Position numbers and translations under genes: made by a program. The notes under the pieces are model-generated. The model did no database searches, was not told where the DNA came from, and worked only from the letters and a program-made list of their open reading frames with translations. Below, piece after piece: positions 23,683-34,656 of a stretch of 64,000 bases of DNA (position 1 is the first letter of the stretch; the number at the start of each line of letters is the position of its first letter). Source of the stretch: Dryocosmus kuriphilus (Eukaryota > Arthropoda > Insecta > Hymenoptera > Cynipidae); NCBI GenBank assembly GCA_038277395.1, contig CM076193.1, forward strand, positions 118,326,133 through 118,390,132. The letters run 5' to 3'.

Positions 23683-24576
23683 CCATATCCACACCGTCTC
23701 ATTCACCCATAACATGTCTCTCCCAAACCAAACTCTATTCCCTTTTCTCCTCTCCTCCCAAGCCCTCTCTCCTATTAACCGTCTTTTCCTTCTCTCCCTC
23801 CATGTGATATCTTCATCAATTCTTTCTTTTCTTCCCCTAAGCACCTTCTTTTTTCTCATTACCTCTCTCCTCTCCACTTCACTTCCCAGTTTGACTACGT
23901 ACATCCTCGCTTTTCCTCCTGTCTTGTTGCCCATCCCCTTTATCTCCTGTACCCTGACATTTGCCCCTATGTCCCTCAAAAGTTTCTCTACATCCTTCTT
24001 TCCCGTTTCGCTTTCTGCTTGCAATCCTTTTATAACGACATTTCTCCTTTTCTTTTCCCTTTCAAACCCCTCCATTTTCCTTTCTAACCCACGTACTCTA
24101 CTTTTCATTCTCTCACTCTCCTCTCTAAGGTTCACATCTCCCTCTCCCTCGTCCCCTCTGCCTATTTCCTCACGATTCTCTTGACGTTCAGCTCTACATT
24201 CTAAGTTACGTACCCTCTCTTCTAACTACCTTATTACCTTTCTCCTCTCTTCCTGCTTTTTTCTCTGTTCCTCCTCCATCCTCTCTAATTTTTGCCACAC
24301 CTTTTCTTTCTCTTTCTTCCAGCACTTTTCCCATTTCTCTTTTATCTTTATGACTATCCGCTCTGTTCCCCTTCCATGTTCCTTCTCTTCCGCTAACCCT
24401 CTACTCACTACCTTCTCTAACTCTCGGAACAGATTTTCTATTGTGTCTTTTGTCTTATCTAATGCCTTATCTATGTCCTTATTTGACTCTAACACCTTAT
24501 CAATTGACTTACCAAACTCTAACCTCTCTGCGTCGCCCCCACTAGCCCCACCTGCCCGGCTCGTCACTTCATTCAT
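23494..24576 (-). pseudogene. LINE ORF1-like protein, one nonsense codon (copy B)
   Basis: The two open segments 24226-24576 and 23494-24135 are in the same frame. They are separated by a single TAG at 24226-24228, where copies A and C have CAG, and an in-frame stretch without ATG. The whole region is ~361 codons. It has an N-terminal MNEVTSRAGG segment, a long charged coiled-coil region (KEKWEKCWKKEKEKVWQKLE), a second coiled coil (RMKSRVRGLERKM), then RRNVVIKGL and an RRM-like, basic C-terminal domain. This is the best preserved of the three copies. A GA microsatellite inside it encodes an Arg-Glu repeat. Confidence 0.75.
23638..23678. repeat. (TC)n microsatellite inside the LINE ORF
   Basis: About twenty TC dinucleotides, absent from copy A and only a few units long in copy C (36841-36852). 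On the minus strand it is read as alternating Glu-Arg codons without shifting the frame. Confidence 0.9.
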
Positions 24577-25146
24577 TGCACACTGGGTGTCAGTCTCTAA
24601 TTCCCTTCTTCGGGCACGTATTGCCCTCTAGCGCTCTGTTGCCTTAGTCTCCTGGTAATCGGCCTGTTACCCAGTGGCCTGCTAATCTCCTACCTTACCC
24701 ACTGGTCTCCCGCACCACTTATTGACCTCTCCCTCCGCTCTCTACGCTCCCCTCACCTGTCCTTCATCCTTCGCACTATTTCCACACAAAAAGACAGTAG
24801 TAATTATCAATAACCAGACCTTACCTCACCATCCGTCTCCCCAGTCTCGTATAACTTCACTACCCTACTCTCTGTCCACCACACTAACTAACTAACGTAA
24901 CTAACTAACTTCAAACCTAACCTCACTCTTCAGGATGCACCATTTTTTCTCACTTTTTCCTTTCTTCCACCTTTCGCGACCCTTCCACTCATTCCTCCCA
25001 CATACCAGCTGCCATAACTCTACTCACAACCCTTTTTTTCACCCCACACAACACTTATTCACCTCCAAAGCCAAAACGATTGCTCAAATTCCTACACCCG
25101 TCCCATCACTATCAGCGCCGGAAGCGTAAGCCAATTATTAAGAAGT

Positions 25147-28100
25147 GAACAACCCTAAATTGTATAATTATATCAATTAAAAGAATACAAAAATTAAAAC
25201 TGATAACGTTAAAAAGAAATTGTTCTGAACTGATCAGCATTGAACTATATCATCAGTATTACTAAGAATATAAAATTTAAACATTTGAAATTTTTGTATT
25301 CAACGCTTCAAAATTGGACAATTTCAAATTTCAGTATTGTGTAAAATGAAATTAATTTAGAAGTAACCTATCAAACCGAATAATAAAAATATTAAACGTT
25401 CAAAGATCAATGTATTGTATAAAACCTATTAAATTTAACAGTTTGAATTTGATATTAGGAATAAAAATTTGTTTTTCTAAGGCATCTAAGCAATCAAGAT
25501 TATAAAACTTTACATTCGAGTTCCTTAAATCTGAAAAATTCGCGTTATAACGTTAGAAATTAGAAAATCAAGTAAGTACTTTTAAATTATAAATCATTAC
25601 GAAGGAAACATTTTAAAGTAAACGATATTAGAAGTTGAGAAATTTTAAAGTGAACCATGTACAATTAAGCAATTCTTCTCCTTGAATTATTTTTAATCGA
25701 AAAATTTTAATTTGAGTATTTAAAAATTTTCAATTTAGCAGCACTTTTGTTACATTTTATTAGCTCTTTTTGTACTTATTTAAAATTTTTATATAGATTT
25801 GCTTTCACTTGAAATCGTAGATAGATTTAAGAGGTCCAGTTTCTCATTTATGAATTTAAAGTATTTTAAATTGGCAGTTTTTTCAATTTCAAATTATAGA
25901 ATTTAGAAACGCTCACATAAAATATTTCTCTATTTTGAGCTTGTTTGAATTAAAATATCAGAATTTGAATTTCCAAATACTTCAAATTGAAATTGTTTAA
26001 ATCTTTTAATTTTTTTTTTTAATCTTTAAGTTTAAGAGTTTGTAATTTTTCAAATTCGAACGTTCGAAATTAAGCATTGTACTATTATAAATACTTGGCC
26101 TTGAAAATGCCTTTATTTTGAGGACTTGAAATTTTTAACTATTTATTAGCTGCATCTAGTCACCTCGAAAAATTAGCGGAGCTAGAAAGAGGATCGACTA
26201 GCCAAACTTATGAAAAATATTTGACTCCTCATATAAAATTTCAAAACGGCGATGAGAGACTTCTTACATATTTAGTATTTACTTCTGACGCTTCTACTTT
26301 TGAAAGTTTCAAATTAAAAAATACGGTAATGAATGATTCATTTTTAAATTTTTAGTTTCATCATCGCCAATTTGGTTTTTGAAATTTAAAATTTGTATGA
26401 CTTCTAATTTGAAACTCTTGAATTAGGTATGAAAGTTGAAGTTAAAAAATTTTAATTTCCTATATTACTCAATTTTAGACAGTTAATTTTCAACGGCCCG
26501 GGTATAAAATTTATTTATATTTACGGTTGTTCAATTTTCAAGTATTTTAATTTTAACTTGAATAATATTTATTGTATGAAATATACATTTAAAAAAATTA
26601 GTTGGCACGCATTGAATTAAGAATTTTTTATAGAATATTTCAATTGCTTACTTTTAAGCTTTTTTTAACTTCAGATTTTCGATCCAAATTTTGAGTTTAG
26701 TAAATTCCGATTGTTTTAAATGTACACGTTAACTTTAATACTTTATATTTAAATTTGAACTTTAAAGGCTTGAATATACTCTTCTTTTCTAAAGCTTTTG
26801 GTTTGCAATTGTTCAATTTGCAATATTACAATTTACAATTTCAAAATTGTATAATTTCGAACACTTAAATTAGAATTTTCCAACTCTTCTGCTTTTAAGT
26901 TGTTACTATACTGCCCAAGGAAAATTTTTTAATAGAACCTTTTACACACAATAGGATCCTTGTACATAAAGAATTCACTACAAAGTTTCGAAAAGTAGCG
27001 AGAGTGCCACGACATAAATTTTTACTCTTATCTTTCAGGACAACTTTCTAAAACTAAATTACACTCCAACCTTCCATAAGTTCAAAGTATTTTCTTCCTT
27101 CACTTGATGTGAGTCATTTCTTTGATCCACTCAACTCAATGGAATAAAGTTACTTCGAAATAATTTTGGCATCCCATGACCATTTGCACTTACACAATCT
27201 AAGTGTACGTAATCCACATATATACAGTTTCTACACGCAGCTTAAAATCAAGATGGACGATACAATTTGTGAAAGTTACGCTCCGAGGGTTCGAGGGATT
27301 CCCCCTGGGTGCTTTGCATTTTTCACGAGGCTTAAACTTTCTCTCCGCGTGGCTTTGCGAGAGCGACTTTCTGGAAAAGAATAAAATAAAAAAGCAGAAC
27401 CTCTACAATTTCCATCGTTGAGAAAATTGCGCAATTTTCCAGTAGGCGAGCCTCTCCTACCCCCTATCCTTTTCCGACCATTTTGTGCCCTATAGATCCC
27501 ATCTGAAAATCGAGGGCGTCCTCCTTTTCACAATTATTTCTTCAAAGTTTCAAGTTTCCATATCGATCGAAAAAAAATGCAATTCCCTGCACTTACTTCC
27601 ACTAAAGCAAAGATACATTTGTAAGAAAAGTATCATTTTTCCGTTCGATAATATAATTGAAGACGCTCAAAATTTGTTGGCTCTAAAATAAATCCAGTTT
27701 TAAGTTTAAGGCTTCCAAACTTGAACGAATTACCATTTGAAGCGATTTCAAGTGAACTATCTTTTAACTAGATTCGTGGAAACTTTAACAATTTAAAATT
27801 AAAATGCCTTTAAAACTAGAAGGTTTGAAAATACTTGCTATGTATAAGAAAATGCCAAATTTGAAAAAATATCTGAAATTTTAATCATTGAAGGTTAATA
27901 TAAAACAAGTTTAAAGCAGAACAATTAAAATTAAAACATTTCAAGATATGTTCAAGATTGAATAATACATTTAATGCACATACATAAAATTGTTTAAAGT
28001 ACTTAAATAAAAAAATTCTAATTGAAAGCATACAGAATTTAATAACAACTTATCATTTTCAACCCTTCAGGGTGTAAAATTCTTAAAATGAAAGAATTAA

Positions 28101-28203
28101 AAATTTTTTTAAATATAGAAATATCTGAAGTATTTTTAATCACAAAGATTTTGAGATTAAATCTTTTAACGTCCAGGAAAAATAATTTGTATTTAATAAA
28201 ATC
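25147..28203. other. AT-rich single-copy-like DNA
   Basis: Degenerate words such as TTTGAAATT, AAATTTCAA and AATTTTAAA recur throughout 25150-26900 without a fixed period. From about 27000 to 27700 the base composition is less biased and resembles unique sequence, but no splice-bounded exon or family match was found. I cannot say whether this is still intron of the sidestep-like gene. Confidence 0.4.
26152..26322 (+). other. Possible orphan exon or decayed coding fragment
   Basis: After a pyrimidine-containing tract and the AG of ATTTATTAG lies an open stretch. It reads AASSHLEKLAELERGSTSQT then YEKYLTPHIKFQNGDERLLT. Its codon use looks more protein-like than the flanks. A GTAATG could serve as donor at 26323. 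No ATG and no recognised family; it might be a transposon relic or chance. Confidence 0.2.
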
Positions 28204-28922
28204 CTTTAGAAACGACTACATCCAGACATTTGTTTCAGCAACGGACCGTTGCCCTCATCAGGTCTAAATATAAATATCGAAAATGATAACAACTGTGTCA
28301 CAAAAGAGAATTCGAAGTTATTAAAGTAAGAAATCCGATAATTACCAAAACATTAGTACAAGAAATGGAAATGGATGCATCAGTAATAAATAAAAGAATC
28401 CATAATTTTCTTTCTGGAGCGTCATTAAAAAATCTGTAATAATTTAAAAGAATTTTTTATTAAAAATAATAGAATTGTAATGAGAATTTTGTAGGAGTTC
28501 TTAGTGTAAAAATTTTTTTCTTACCTTGAGAATTTTAGAGGTTATGATATTTCATATGAAATTTAATAGATATTCTTTAAATTTGAGATCCGGTATAAAC
28601 TTAGCATGGAGTATTATTTTTAAAAACTTGTTGTAAAATTGTTAAGTAATAGAATAAAACCAATTTTTATAATAATCATTCGTTGGAAGAAAAACAAGTG
28701 TTAATGCTTCAACGAATGATCAGGCACTGATTTGTAATGGCGCTCAACAACTTCAATAAGTAAAAGTATATACGTATATAACCAGTGCCGTAGATATTGG
28801 AATTTAATGTAAATTCGAAAATATTAAAATTTTGGAATTTATAACATTACTTGATAGGAAAAGAATCAAACATAATTTTTTATATATAATAATTTTGTTT
28901 TAATTATGATAAAAAATCTAAA
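28204..28922. repeat. Left terminal inverted repeat of the PLE
   Basis: Reverse complement of 38352-39092 with scattered differences. Recognisable shared blocks include CTCATCAGGTCTAAATATAA, GGAGCGTCATTAA, and the CATTCGTTGGA...CAACGAATGAT hairpin at 28677-28717. Confidence 0.9.
28232..28261 (-). ncRNA. Hammerhead-like core, damaged copy
   Basis: The minus strand reads CTGATGA, a hairpin GCAACG-GTC-CGTTGC, then GAAAC: the order of a hammerhead ribozyme core. About 30 bases after GAAAC that are present in the right-end copy (39008-39043) are missing here, including the GTAGTC cleavage-site candidate. It is therefore probably inactive. Confidence 0.4.
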
Positions 28923-28927
28923 ATCAT

Positions 28928-29643
28928 TTGATACGAAGGATGGAAAAATTCCTAATCTGTTATTTTATTCAAACTATTATATCCTTCTTTCTTAATAAAT
29001 ACCATTCCTGCAAAAAATCTTTTGTGGTAATTAGATTAATATGTAAGATTTCAACATTATTCCAATCTGTCATAGATAGATGTGTCAAGGACGAGACACA
29101 TTACACAAGGAAATGTTTGATTAACAAATATTTCAAATTACAACAGGTGATTGCAAGAAAGAATTTTCTATTAGAATGCAGAAGACTTAACATTTTGTCG
29201 AATAATATCAATTATTGTACTAAAAAAATCAAAAATTTACACTTTTATAGCCAACACAGTTCTAAAAAACATAACGATATTGTAATATCTGCCAAGAATC
29301 AGATTAGGCAATTAGAAATCAGACATTCACAATCACTAAAAATTTTTTTAAAAATCTCTTTCACTTTTCAAAATTAAATTGATAACTTTCATTCCAGAAC
29401 AAGAATTTAAGAACTTAATAGATTATTTTGAAAATTCTAATAAAATCATCATAAATGAAAAATTGCAAAATAAATTTAACAACAAAATTAAATGGTTAAA
29501 AATAAACCAAAATTATAAAGAAATCACTCTTAATAAACATAGACTTAATACTTCGTATGATAATAATTGTGATCCTTGGCTGATAAACTTATCTAACATT
29601 CAGTTACCTGATTCTGTTGTTGATATTCTCAGATTAGATGAAA
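28928..29643 (+). pseudogene. PLE N-terminal coding region
   Basis: Two open segments (28928-29377 and 29379-29640, in different frames) carry the Lys/Asn-rich N-terminal region that precedes the RT in PLE proteins. They end in NIQLPDSVVDILRLDEK, matching the conserved 'LP..V..IL..G' block just before the RT. The DIRS element then interrupts the frame. The coding sequence resumes at 34657 with DNLVIIPYK. Codons printed between 29644 and 29723 belong to the DIRS terminal repeat. Confidence 0.7.
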
Positions 29644-29835
29644 AATTAATAATCAAACGAACTTATAAAGTGATGTTCGATTGTAATTATCTGAGTTCCT
29701 TGTTCGAGAGATTAACTATGTAGTACTGCTTTCTTGGCCCAGATGTCGCCCTGTTCAGAGTAGAAAAAGAGGGAAAAATCCCCTCCCCTTTATCGCCCTT
29801 GCTCGCGCGCCCGCCTAGTACCATTATAGTTTAGA
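29644..29835. repeat. Right (3') terminal repeat of the DIRS element
   Basis: 29718-29822 is the near-perfect reverse complement of 34517-34622 (for example GGCCCAGATGTCGCCCTGTT). The outer 29644-29716 is not in the left repeat but is complementary to 29903-29975 in the ICR. Confidence 0.88.
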
Positions 29836-29899
29836 GTGACCCCAAACACTGTGACTTATTCTTTGAGGGGGGCATCATTTCATAATGTGAAAAATGGGT

Positions 29900-30016
29900 G
29901 GGAATTTAATCTCTCGAACAAGGAACTCAGATAATTACAATCGAACATCACTTTATAAGTTCGTTTGATTATTAATTATGTTTCGTTCCTTGTTCTTCGA
30001 GATTAACTATGTAGAT
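29900..30016. promoter_or_regulatory. placeholder
   Basis: placeholder. Confidence 0.
29900..30016. other. Internal complementary region (ICR) of the DIRS element
   Basis: 29903-29975 is complementary to the outer part of the right terminal repeat (29644-29716), and 29982-30013 to the start of the left terminal repeat (34622-34656). They are joined through three extra bases (CAT on the strand read from the ICR, ATG on the other). In DIRS elements this segment templates circle formation before integration. Confidence 0.88.
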
Positions 30017-30104
30017 GTTTAGAGTAAAACAAACAACGTATTATATTTGATTTTATTCAAATATTTATGAATACACAAATAATGTTATACATTTTGTTTA
30101 CACA

Positions 30105-32960
30105 TTAGTTATCGCAAACACTTAACGCAAAATTATTGTCAATTTCTAATATAGGTCGATTATAAAATTTCATGAACATCTGAGAGTTTTGAGACCAACC
30201 TGCTGCATTTTTTATTATATTTATGTTAAGCCCTTTTTTAAATGCTTTTGATGTTGACGCATGACGCGTAGAATGACCCGAAAACTTCTCATCTAAACCA
30301 CAAATGTTTAGGATATTCTTTAACCACCTACTTACGGTTTGTGTTGATGCTTTTCTGAAAGGTTTCCTCGTAGTTATAATTAAATTTGTTTCGTTACGTC
30401 TAAGGTCTGACGTATATTTAATATAAAATAATAATGTTTTTGCAATACAAATTCGAGGTCTTTTTTCAAAGTATGGTAATGACGCATACGGCTGTGCCCT
30501 TCCTGGTCTTGACGTTTTTATTAATTCGGTAATTCTTCTTATTTCTACACCTAAATTAGAACTAGATACATCATTAAGCTTCAACAGTGATATACTTTGG
30601 GCTCGAAACCCAGTGCCTAAAGCTAGCAGCATTGTGAGTTTCATTGATAATTTTTCAAACGTTAAAGTTTCTAAAGGATACCATTCTTCTAATTTTTTTA
30701 GAACTATTTCTACATCCCATGTGTCAGAATATTTCGGTTTTGGGGGTGTCAACCTGAAAACACCCTTGAAAAATCTACTAAGCTCTGCGTTGAAAGATAT
30801 TTCATTGTTAAATAAGAATGAAATCGCTGATCTCATTGAGTTTAACGTGCCGTACTGCGCACCATCTTTAAATTGTTGTGTTAGAAATTTTAGAACTAAA
30901 CTCGTGTTTTTAATTAGTGGATCTTCATCTCTTGATTTACAAAATAGGTACCACTTTTGTAAGGCTGAATCGTATTGTTTGTAAGTGCTTTCAGATATTG
31001 AAGCTAACATCACTTCTAACGAATCATCGTCTACGTTCTTTTCTTTTATAACCTTCCCTGATAAGAGTCCTGCAATCAAACTTAGCTGATTGCAGAGTGG
31101 ATGGCGTATTTTCCTGGAAGGAGATAATAGTAAATTTTTAGAAGGTTTAAAAATAATAGTATTTCCTATTAGCATTTTTTGAAATATAGGATACCACGGC
31201 TGTGTATTCCACAGCGGCACTATCATAATGCCAGTAGCCTGATCCTCTCTAATTTTCTTTAATGTTTTTGCAATTAACGAAAACGGTGGAAACGCGTACC
31301 AGAAAAACTTTGTCCACCTTATAGTAAAAGCGTTAATAGCGTACGCTTCCGGGTCTCTATTCCACGAACAAAAATATTTACATTCTTTATTAATTCGCGT
31401 AGCAAAAAGATCCATGTCTGGCCTGCCGAATTCCTTTACTATATCATCTAAAGCGTAGTCTGCAATTTCCCACTCAGTATCTATATTAGCAATCCTAGAG
31501 CCCTCATCAGCTGGATTTTCTTTGGATGCTACATATTCTGCAAATATCCAGATATTACGTTCGATACACCATTCCCATATAATTTTTGTAACCTCATTTA
31601 AGTTTTTAAATTTTATACCACCCATCTTATTTATATATGAAATGGCTACAATGTTATCGATTCGTAGAAGAATTTGGCAGTCCCGATCTTTTTCGGAAAA
31701 ACTTTTCAAAGCGAAAAACGCTGCTAGCAACTCTAGATAATTTATATGGAGATTACTTTGTTTCTGATTCCATAAACCATGCGTACCTTGTACCCCGCAA
31801 GTCGCACCCCAGCCAGACATTGACGCATCTGAGAATATTTCTTTATCAAACTTAAATTTCCGAATATTGTTGTAAGATGTCAAAATTCTTAGATTCCACC
31901 ATTTTAAATCAGATAATGCGTGTTCTGTAAATTTAACTATTTTTAGTTCATTTTCTTTAGTTATTGGTCCGTGTAACCACTTTAAACGTTCTAATTCTTT
32001 ATAATAGAGCCAACTAAATTTAACTGCAGGGCATGCTGCTACTAAACTCCCTATCAGACTTAATAATTCTTTAAAGTTACAAACTTTTTGTTTTAACATT
32101 TTATCTGTTCTTTCTTTAATCTTAATTTTCTTTTTATCGGTTAACTGAATTGTCATTTCCTCGGAATTTATGAAGACTCCTAAATGTTTACAAATTTTGC
32201 TTGGCTCAAATACTGATTTTTTATTGTTTGTAATAAAACCCAACATAGTGAAAATGTTTCTTGCAAATACAGTATTATCCGTACATTCATTTTTTGACTG
32301 ACTGAAAAATAAAAAATCGTCTAAGTAATTAGTTACTCGCATTCCCTTGTTTCTTAACAATGCTAGAACTGGCTTTAACAGTTTAGTGTATATGTAAGGG
32401 GCCGTGGCCAAACCAAATGGCAGACATGTGAACTCGTAAATGTGATTCTTATAAATAAATCTTAGAAACTTTCTGCAAGATTCTACAATAGGTATCATGA
32501 AATAAGCATCTTGTAAATCAATGCTGCACATTAGGTCCATTATCTTCTAAAATGTTTATCGCTGTTCGTATATCTTCCATTTTGAAGTGTTCGGTAACCA
32601 CGAACTCATTGAACTTTCTTAAATTTAGAATAAACCTATCGCTGCCATCTGATTTGGGAATAAGAAAAAACGATGATATAAATTGACCCTCGCAGCTTAC
32701 AACTTTTTTAATAGCACCTAAATTTAATAGATTTGTGACAGCTATGTCAAACCGTTTGTATTCAATTTTTGACATTTGAGTTTGTTTTGGCAATTTATTT
32801 TGACGTACAGAACCTTTAAGTGGTATTTCATAACCTTGAATCGTGCCTAGAATAAACCTGTCGCTTGTTATTTTTGACCAATTTGTTAAGTAATTCTTTA
32901 ATCTACCTGCAATGTTTACCTGTGAATCTATTTGTCTCGTTTCAGCGGTTGAGATTGTAT
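30105..32960 (-). pseudogene. DIRS pol: RT - RNase H - tyrosine recombinase, one frameshift
   Basis: The 811-codon frame (32540 to 30105) starts inside the RT palm (CSIDLQDAYF) with the catalytic YLDD at about residues 72-75. RNase H residues follow at about D238, E270, D295 and D345. Next comes a DIRS-type linker (MDLFATRINK, SWNRDPEAYA, YAFPPF) that may be a degenerate methyltransferase-like region. Last is a tyrosine recombinase with Arg in GTGFRAQSISLL, HSTR at about 756-759, Trp at about 782 and the nucleophile Tyr at about 793 (KFYNRP). The RT N-terminus (GRLKNYLTNW, FISSFFLIPKSDGSDRFILN) lies in another frame at 32518-32960 and overlaps the end of gag. The shift is near 32535. Function known for the family: reverse transcription, and insertion of a circular DNA. 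Confidence 0.9.
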
Positions 32961-33986
32961 GTAATTTTTCTGGAACCCCTTCTTGTGAATTCTCTGATTC
33001 CGAGAGGTGAAATACTTGTTGTATCTGGGATTCCTTTGACCCACCTCCCTTGTTGGCAAAGGAACTCTCCAGTTTAAAGCGTTGTTCTGACCTTGGGGAC
33101 GTTGGAACCTCGGTTGGGACTTTTGCAGTTGTTTCCCAATCTTGTCCATTGACTTCAAATTATGTATATATTCTTTTACGTTATTTCCGAACAATAAATC
33201 TGTCGACTCCACCTTATTCATCAATGGTTTAACTTCATCATTAAAACTTTGAGTAATGAGCACTTTTCGAGTTTTGGTCCAGCTATTAAAAAGATCGGCA
33301 TTAAGTTTCACTGCATCAGATAGAAATTGTAACAGTATTTCTCTATCGATCATTTCGTGTTCGTCATTCAAGATCATATTCAGAGCTGAAGCTGTCAAAG
33401 ATAAGCTTGCTCCAATTTCATTCTGGTAATTGAAAAAATATCTTTCCTTTTTTAGTAGCTCTTTATTTATATAAGGTATTAACTCTTGGTTCACTGCCGG
33501 TGGTACTAAATGAAAATCAGTGTGCTTCCTGGGAACTAGATCTAATACCTCCTGCCTTTCTTCTTTAGATACACCACTTTTGATCCATGCTGCTATTCTA
33601 TCAGAGACTCCTTTAATTAGTACAAGCTCTTCCGGCTTGTTATCGTCCGGGTGTGCTCCAAGAAACTGATTAGATTCCACGCTCAATTTTGATGTAGATG
33701 GTGTCACATCGGACTCAGATTTTTGATCAGTTTCTTTTAAATTTGGTTTCTCAACTTTTGAGGTTTCGTCTACTTCCAAAGCATTGTCTCTGTCGGATGA
33801 TGACGATGAGTCTGTTGACAGATGAATACCGAAATTGTATTTCAGATATTTATTACCTGAATTGTTATACTCTTGTTTAAGAGTGTATATATTATTATAA
33901 ATCTTGTCTAAAAGTCCTCGTGTAGAGAGGTCAAAAGAAAAATTGTAAACACGACGACCCTTACACCCAAACACAATAACAATCAC
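32928..33986 (-). CDS. DIRS gag-like protein
   Basis: An open frame of up to 352 codons lies upstream of, and slightly overlapping, pol. It contains a Ser/Asp-rich N-terminal segment, then RIAAWIKSGVSKEERQEVLD and LVPPAVNQELIPYI. This corresponds to the 'W..G...E.R..L...Y' and 'L.AP.LN.E' pattern of DIRS gag proteins. A basic, Gln/Arg-rich tail follows. The true N-terminus is unclear. The frame is open at its upstream end without a strong start, and a short charged ORF (34274-34465) with a splice donor may supply the first exon. Confidence 0.75.
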   Translation of the reverse strand: MIVIVFGCKGRRVYNFSFDLSTRGLLDKIYNNIYTLKQEYNNSGNKYLKYNFGIHLSTDSSSSSDRDNALEVDETSKVEKPNLKETDQKSESDVTPSTSKLSVESNQFLGAHPDDNKPEELVLIKGVSDRIAAWIKSGVSKEERQEVLDLVPRKHTDFHLVPPAVNQELIPYINKELLKKERYFFNYQNEIGASLSLTASALNMILNDEHEMIDREILLQFLSDAVKLNADLFNSWTKTRKVLITQSFNDEVKPLMNKVESTDLLFGNNVKEYIHNLKSMDKIGKQLQKSQPRFQRPQGQNNALNWRVPLPTREVGQRNPRYNKYFTSRNQRIHKKGFQKNYIQSQPLKRDK

Positions 33987-34273
33987 AAGATCGAGACTTT
34001 ATCTCAGGAGTATATATTATATGTATAAAACTGTATTATATTTATGTGTTGCGCTTTGCGCATGATTAATTACGGTACGTTATTTTACCGTAAAATTTAA
34101 CTAATTTATTGAACACATATCTTTGCAAATGTATATGCTGCGCTTTGCGCAGTTTACAATATATGATTATTTAACCAAGTAAAAATAACGCTTTGCGTTT
34201 ATGCTCGGCTTTTAGCCGGCTATAAAAAAATCAACGACTACTCTGCTTTGCAGAAACGTCTACCGAAACAATT

Positions 34274-34465
34274 TTACATGAAAAGTTTAAAGCTTAGTTT
34301 TATATATTGCTTACCAGAGTCATCGGCCTCCCTTGATTTTTTCTCCTTAAATGCTTTGATTCTCTTCTTGGCAGCATCCAACATCTCTTGAAGCACTAAG
34401 AGCTCTTCGTCATCTTCATTAGACTTCTTGCGTTTTCTTGAACAACTCTTAGTACTTTCTTCCAT
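34274..34465 (-). CDS. Short charged ORF at the DIRS 5' end, possible gag first exon
   Basis: This 63-codon frame begins MEESTKSCSRKRKKSNEDDE, followed by a Lys/Glu helix predicted to be coiled coil. Inside it, a minus-strand CTG|GTAAGC at 34315/34314 is a good splice donor. This suggests the coding part stops at ADDSG and joins the gag frame downstream. I could not find an acceptor that keeps the gag frame. The alternative is a small separate ORF. Confidence 0.45.
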   Translation of the reverse strand: MEESTKSCSRKRKKSNEDDEELLVLQEMLDAAKKRIKAFKEKKSREADDSGKQYIKLSFKLFM

Positions 34466-34514
34466 AGTAGAGACTTACTTGCGACCATACTAGTGTACTC
34501 TGCGGCGCCAAGAA

Positions 34515-34656
34515 ACGTAATGGCACTAGGCGGGCGCGCGCGAGCAAGGGCGATAAAGGGGAGGGGATTTTTCCCTCTTTTTCTACTCTGAACAGGGCGA
34601 CATCTGGGCCAAGAAAGCAGTACTACATAGTTAATCTCGAAGAACAAGGAACGAAA
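34515..34656. repeat. Left (5') terminal repeat of the DIRS element
   Basis: Inverted match to 29718-29822. The outer edge (34622-34656, AAGAACAAGGAACGAAA) is complementary to 29977-30013 in the ICR. The GC-rich GGCGGGCGCGCGCGAGCAAG lies at its inner part. Confidence 0.88.

Larger units (their letters stand above)
23147..25132 (-). mobile_element. ORF1-only (half) LINE, copy B
   Basis: A 14-bp target duplication (AATTATTAAGAAGT at 23133-23146 and 25133-25146) bounds 1,986 bp with the same termini and orientation as copies A and C. The 5' leader on the minus strand is about 555 bp and the 3' untranslated part about 350 bp. The host DNA is the degenerate AT-rich block rather than a PLE. Confidence 0.9.
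29644..34656 (-). mobile_element. DIRS-type tyrosine-recombinase retrotransposon
   Basis: A 5.0 kb element on the minus strand. It has inverted terminal repeats, an internal complementary region (ICR), a gag-like ORF, and a pol carrying RT, RNase H and a tyrosine recombinase. There is no target duplication, as expected for recombinase-mediated integration. The ICR contains the complement of both outer ends joined through three bases (ATG), which fixes the ends at 29644 and 34656. Confidence 0.92.

Noticed and set aside
29900..30016. Feature-list entry marked 'placeholder' for the DIRS internal complementary region
   Set aside because: It is a superseded empty entry and should be ignored; the valid annotation of this interval is the 'Internal complementary region (ICR)' feature at the end of the list.
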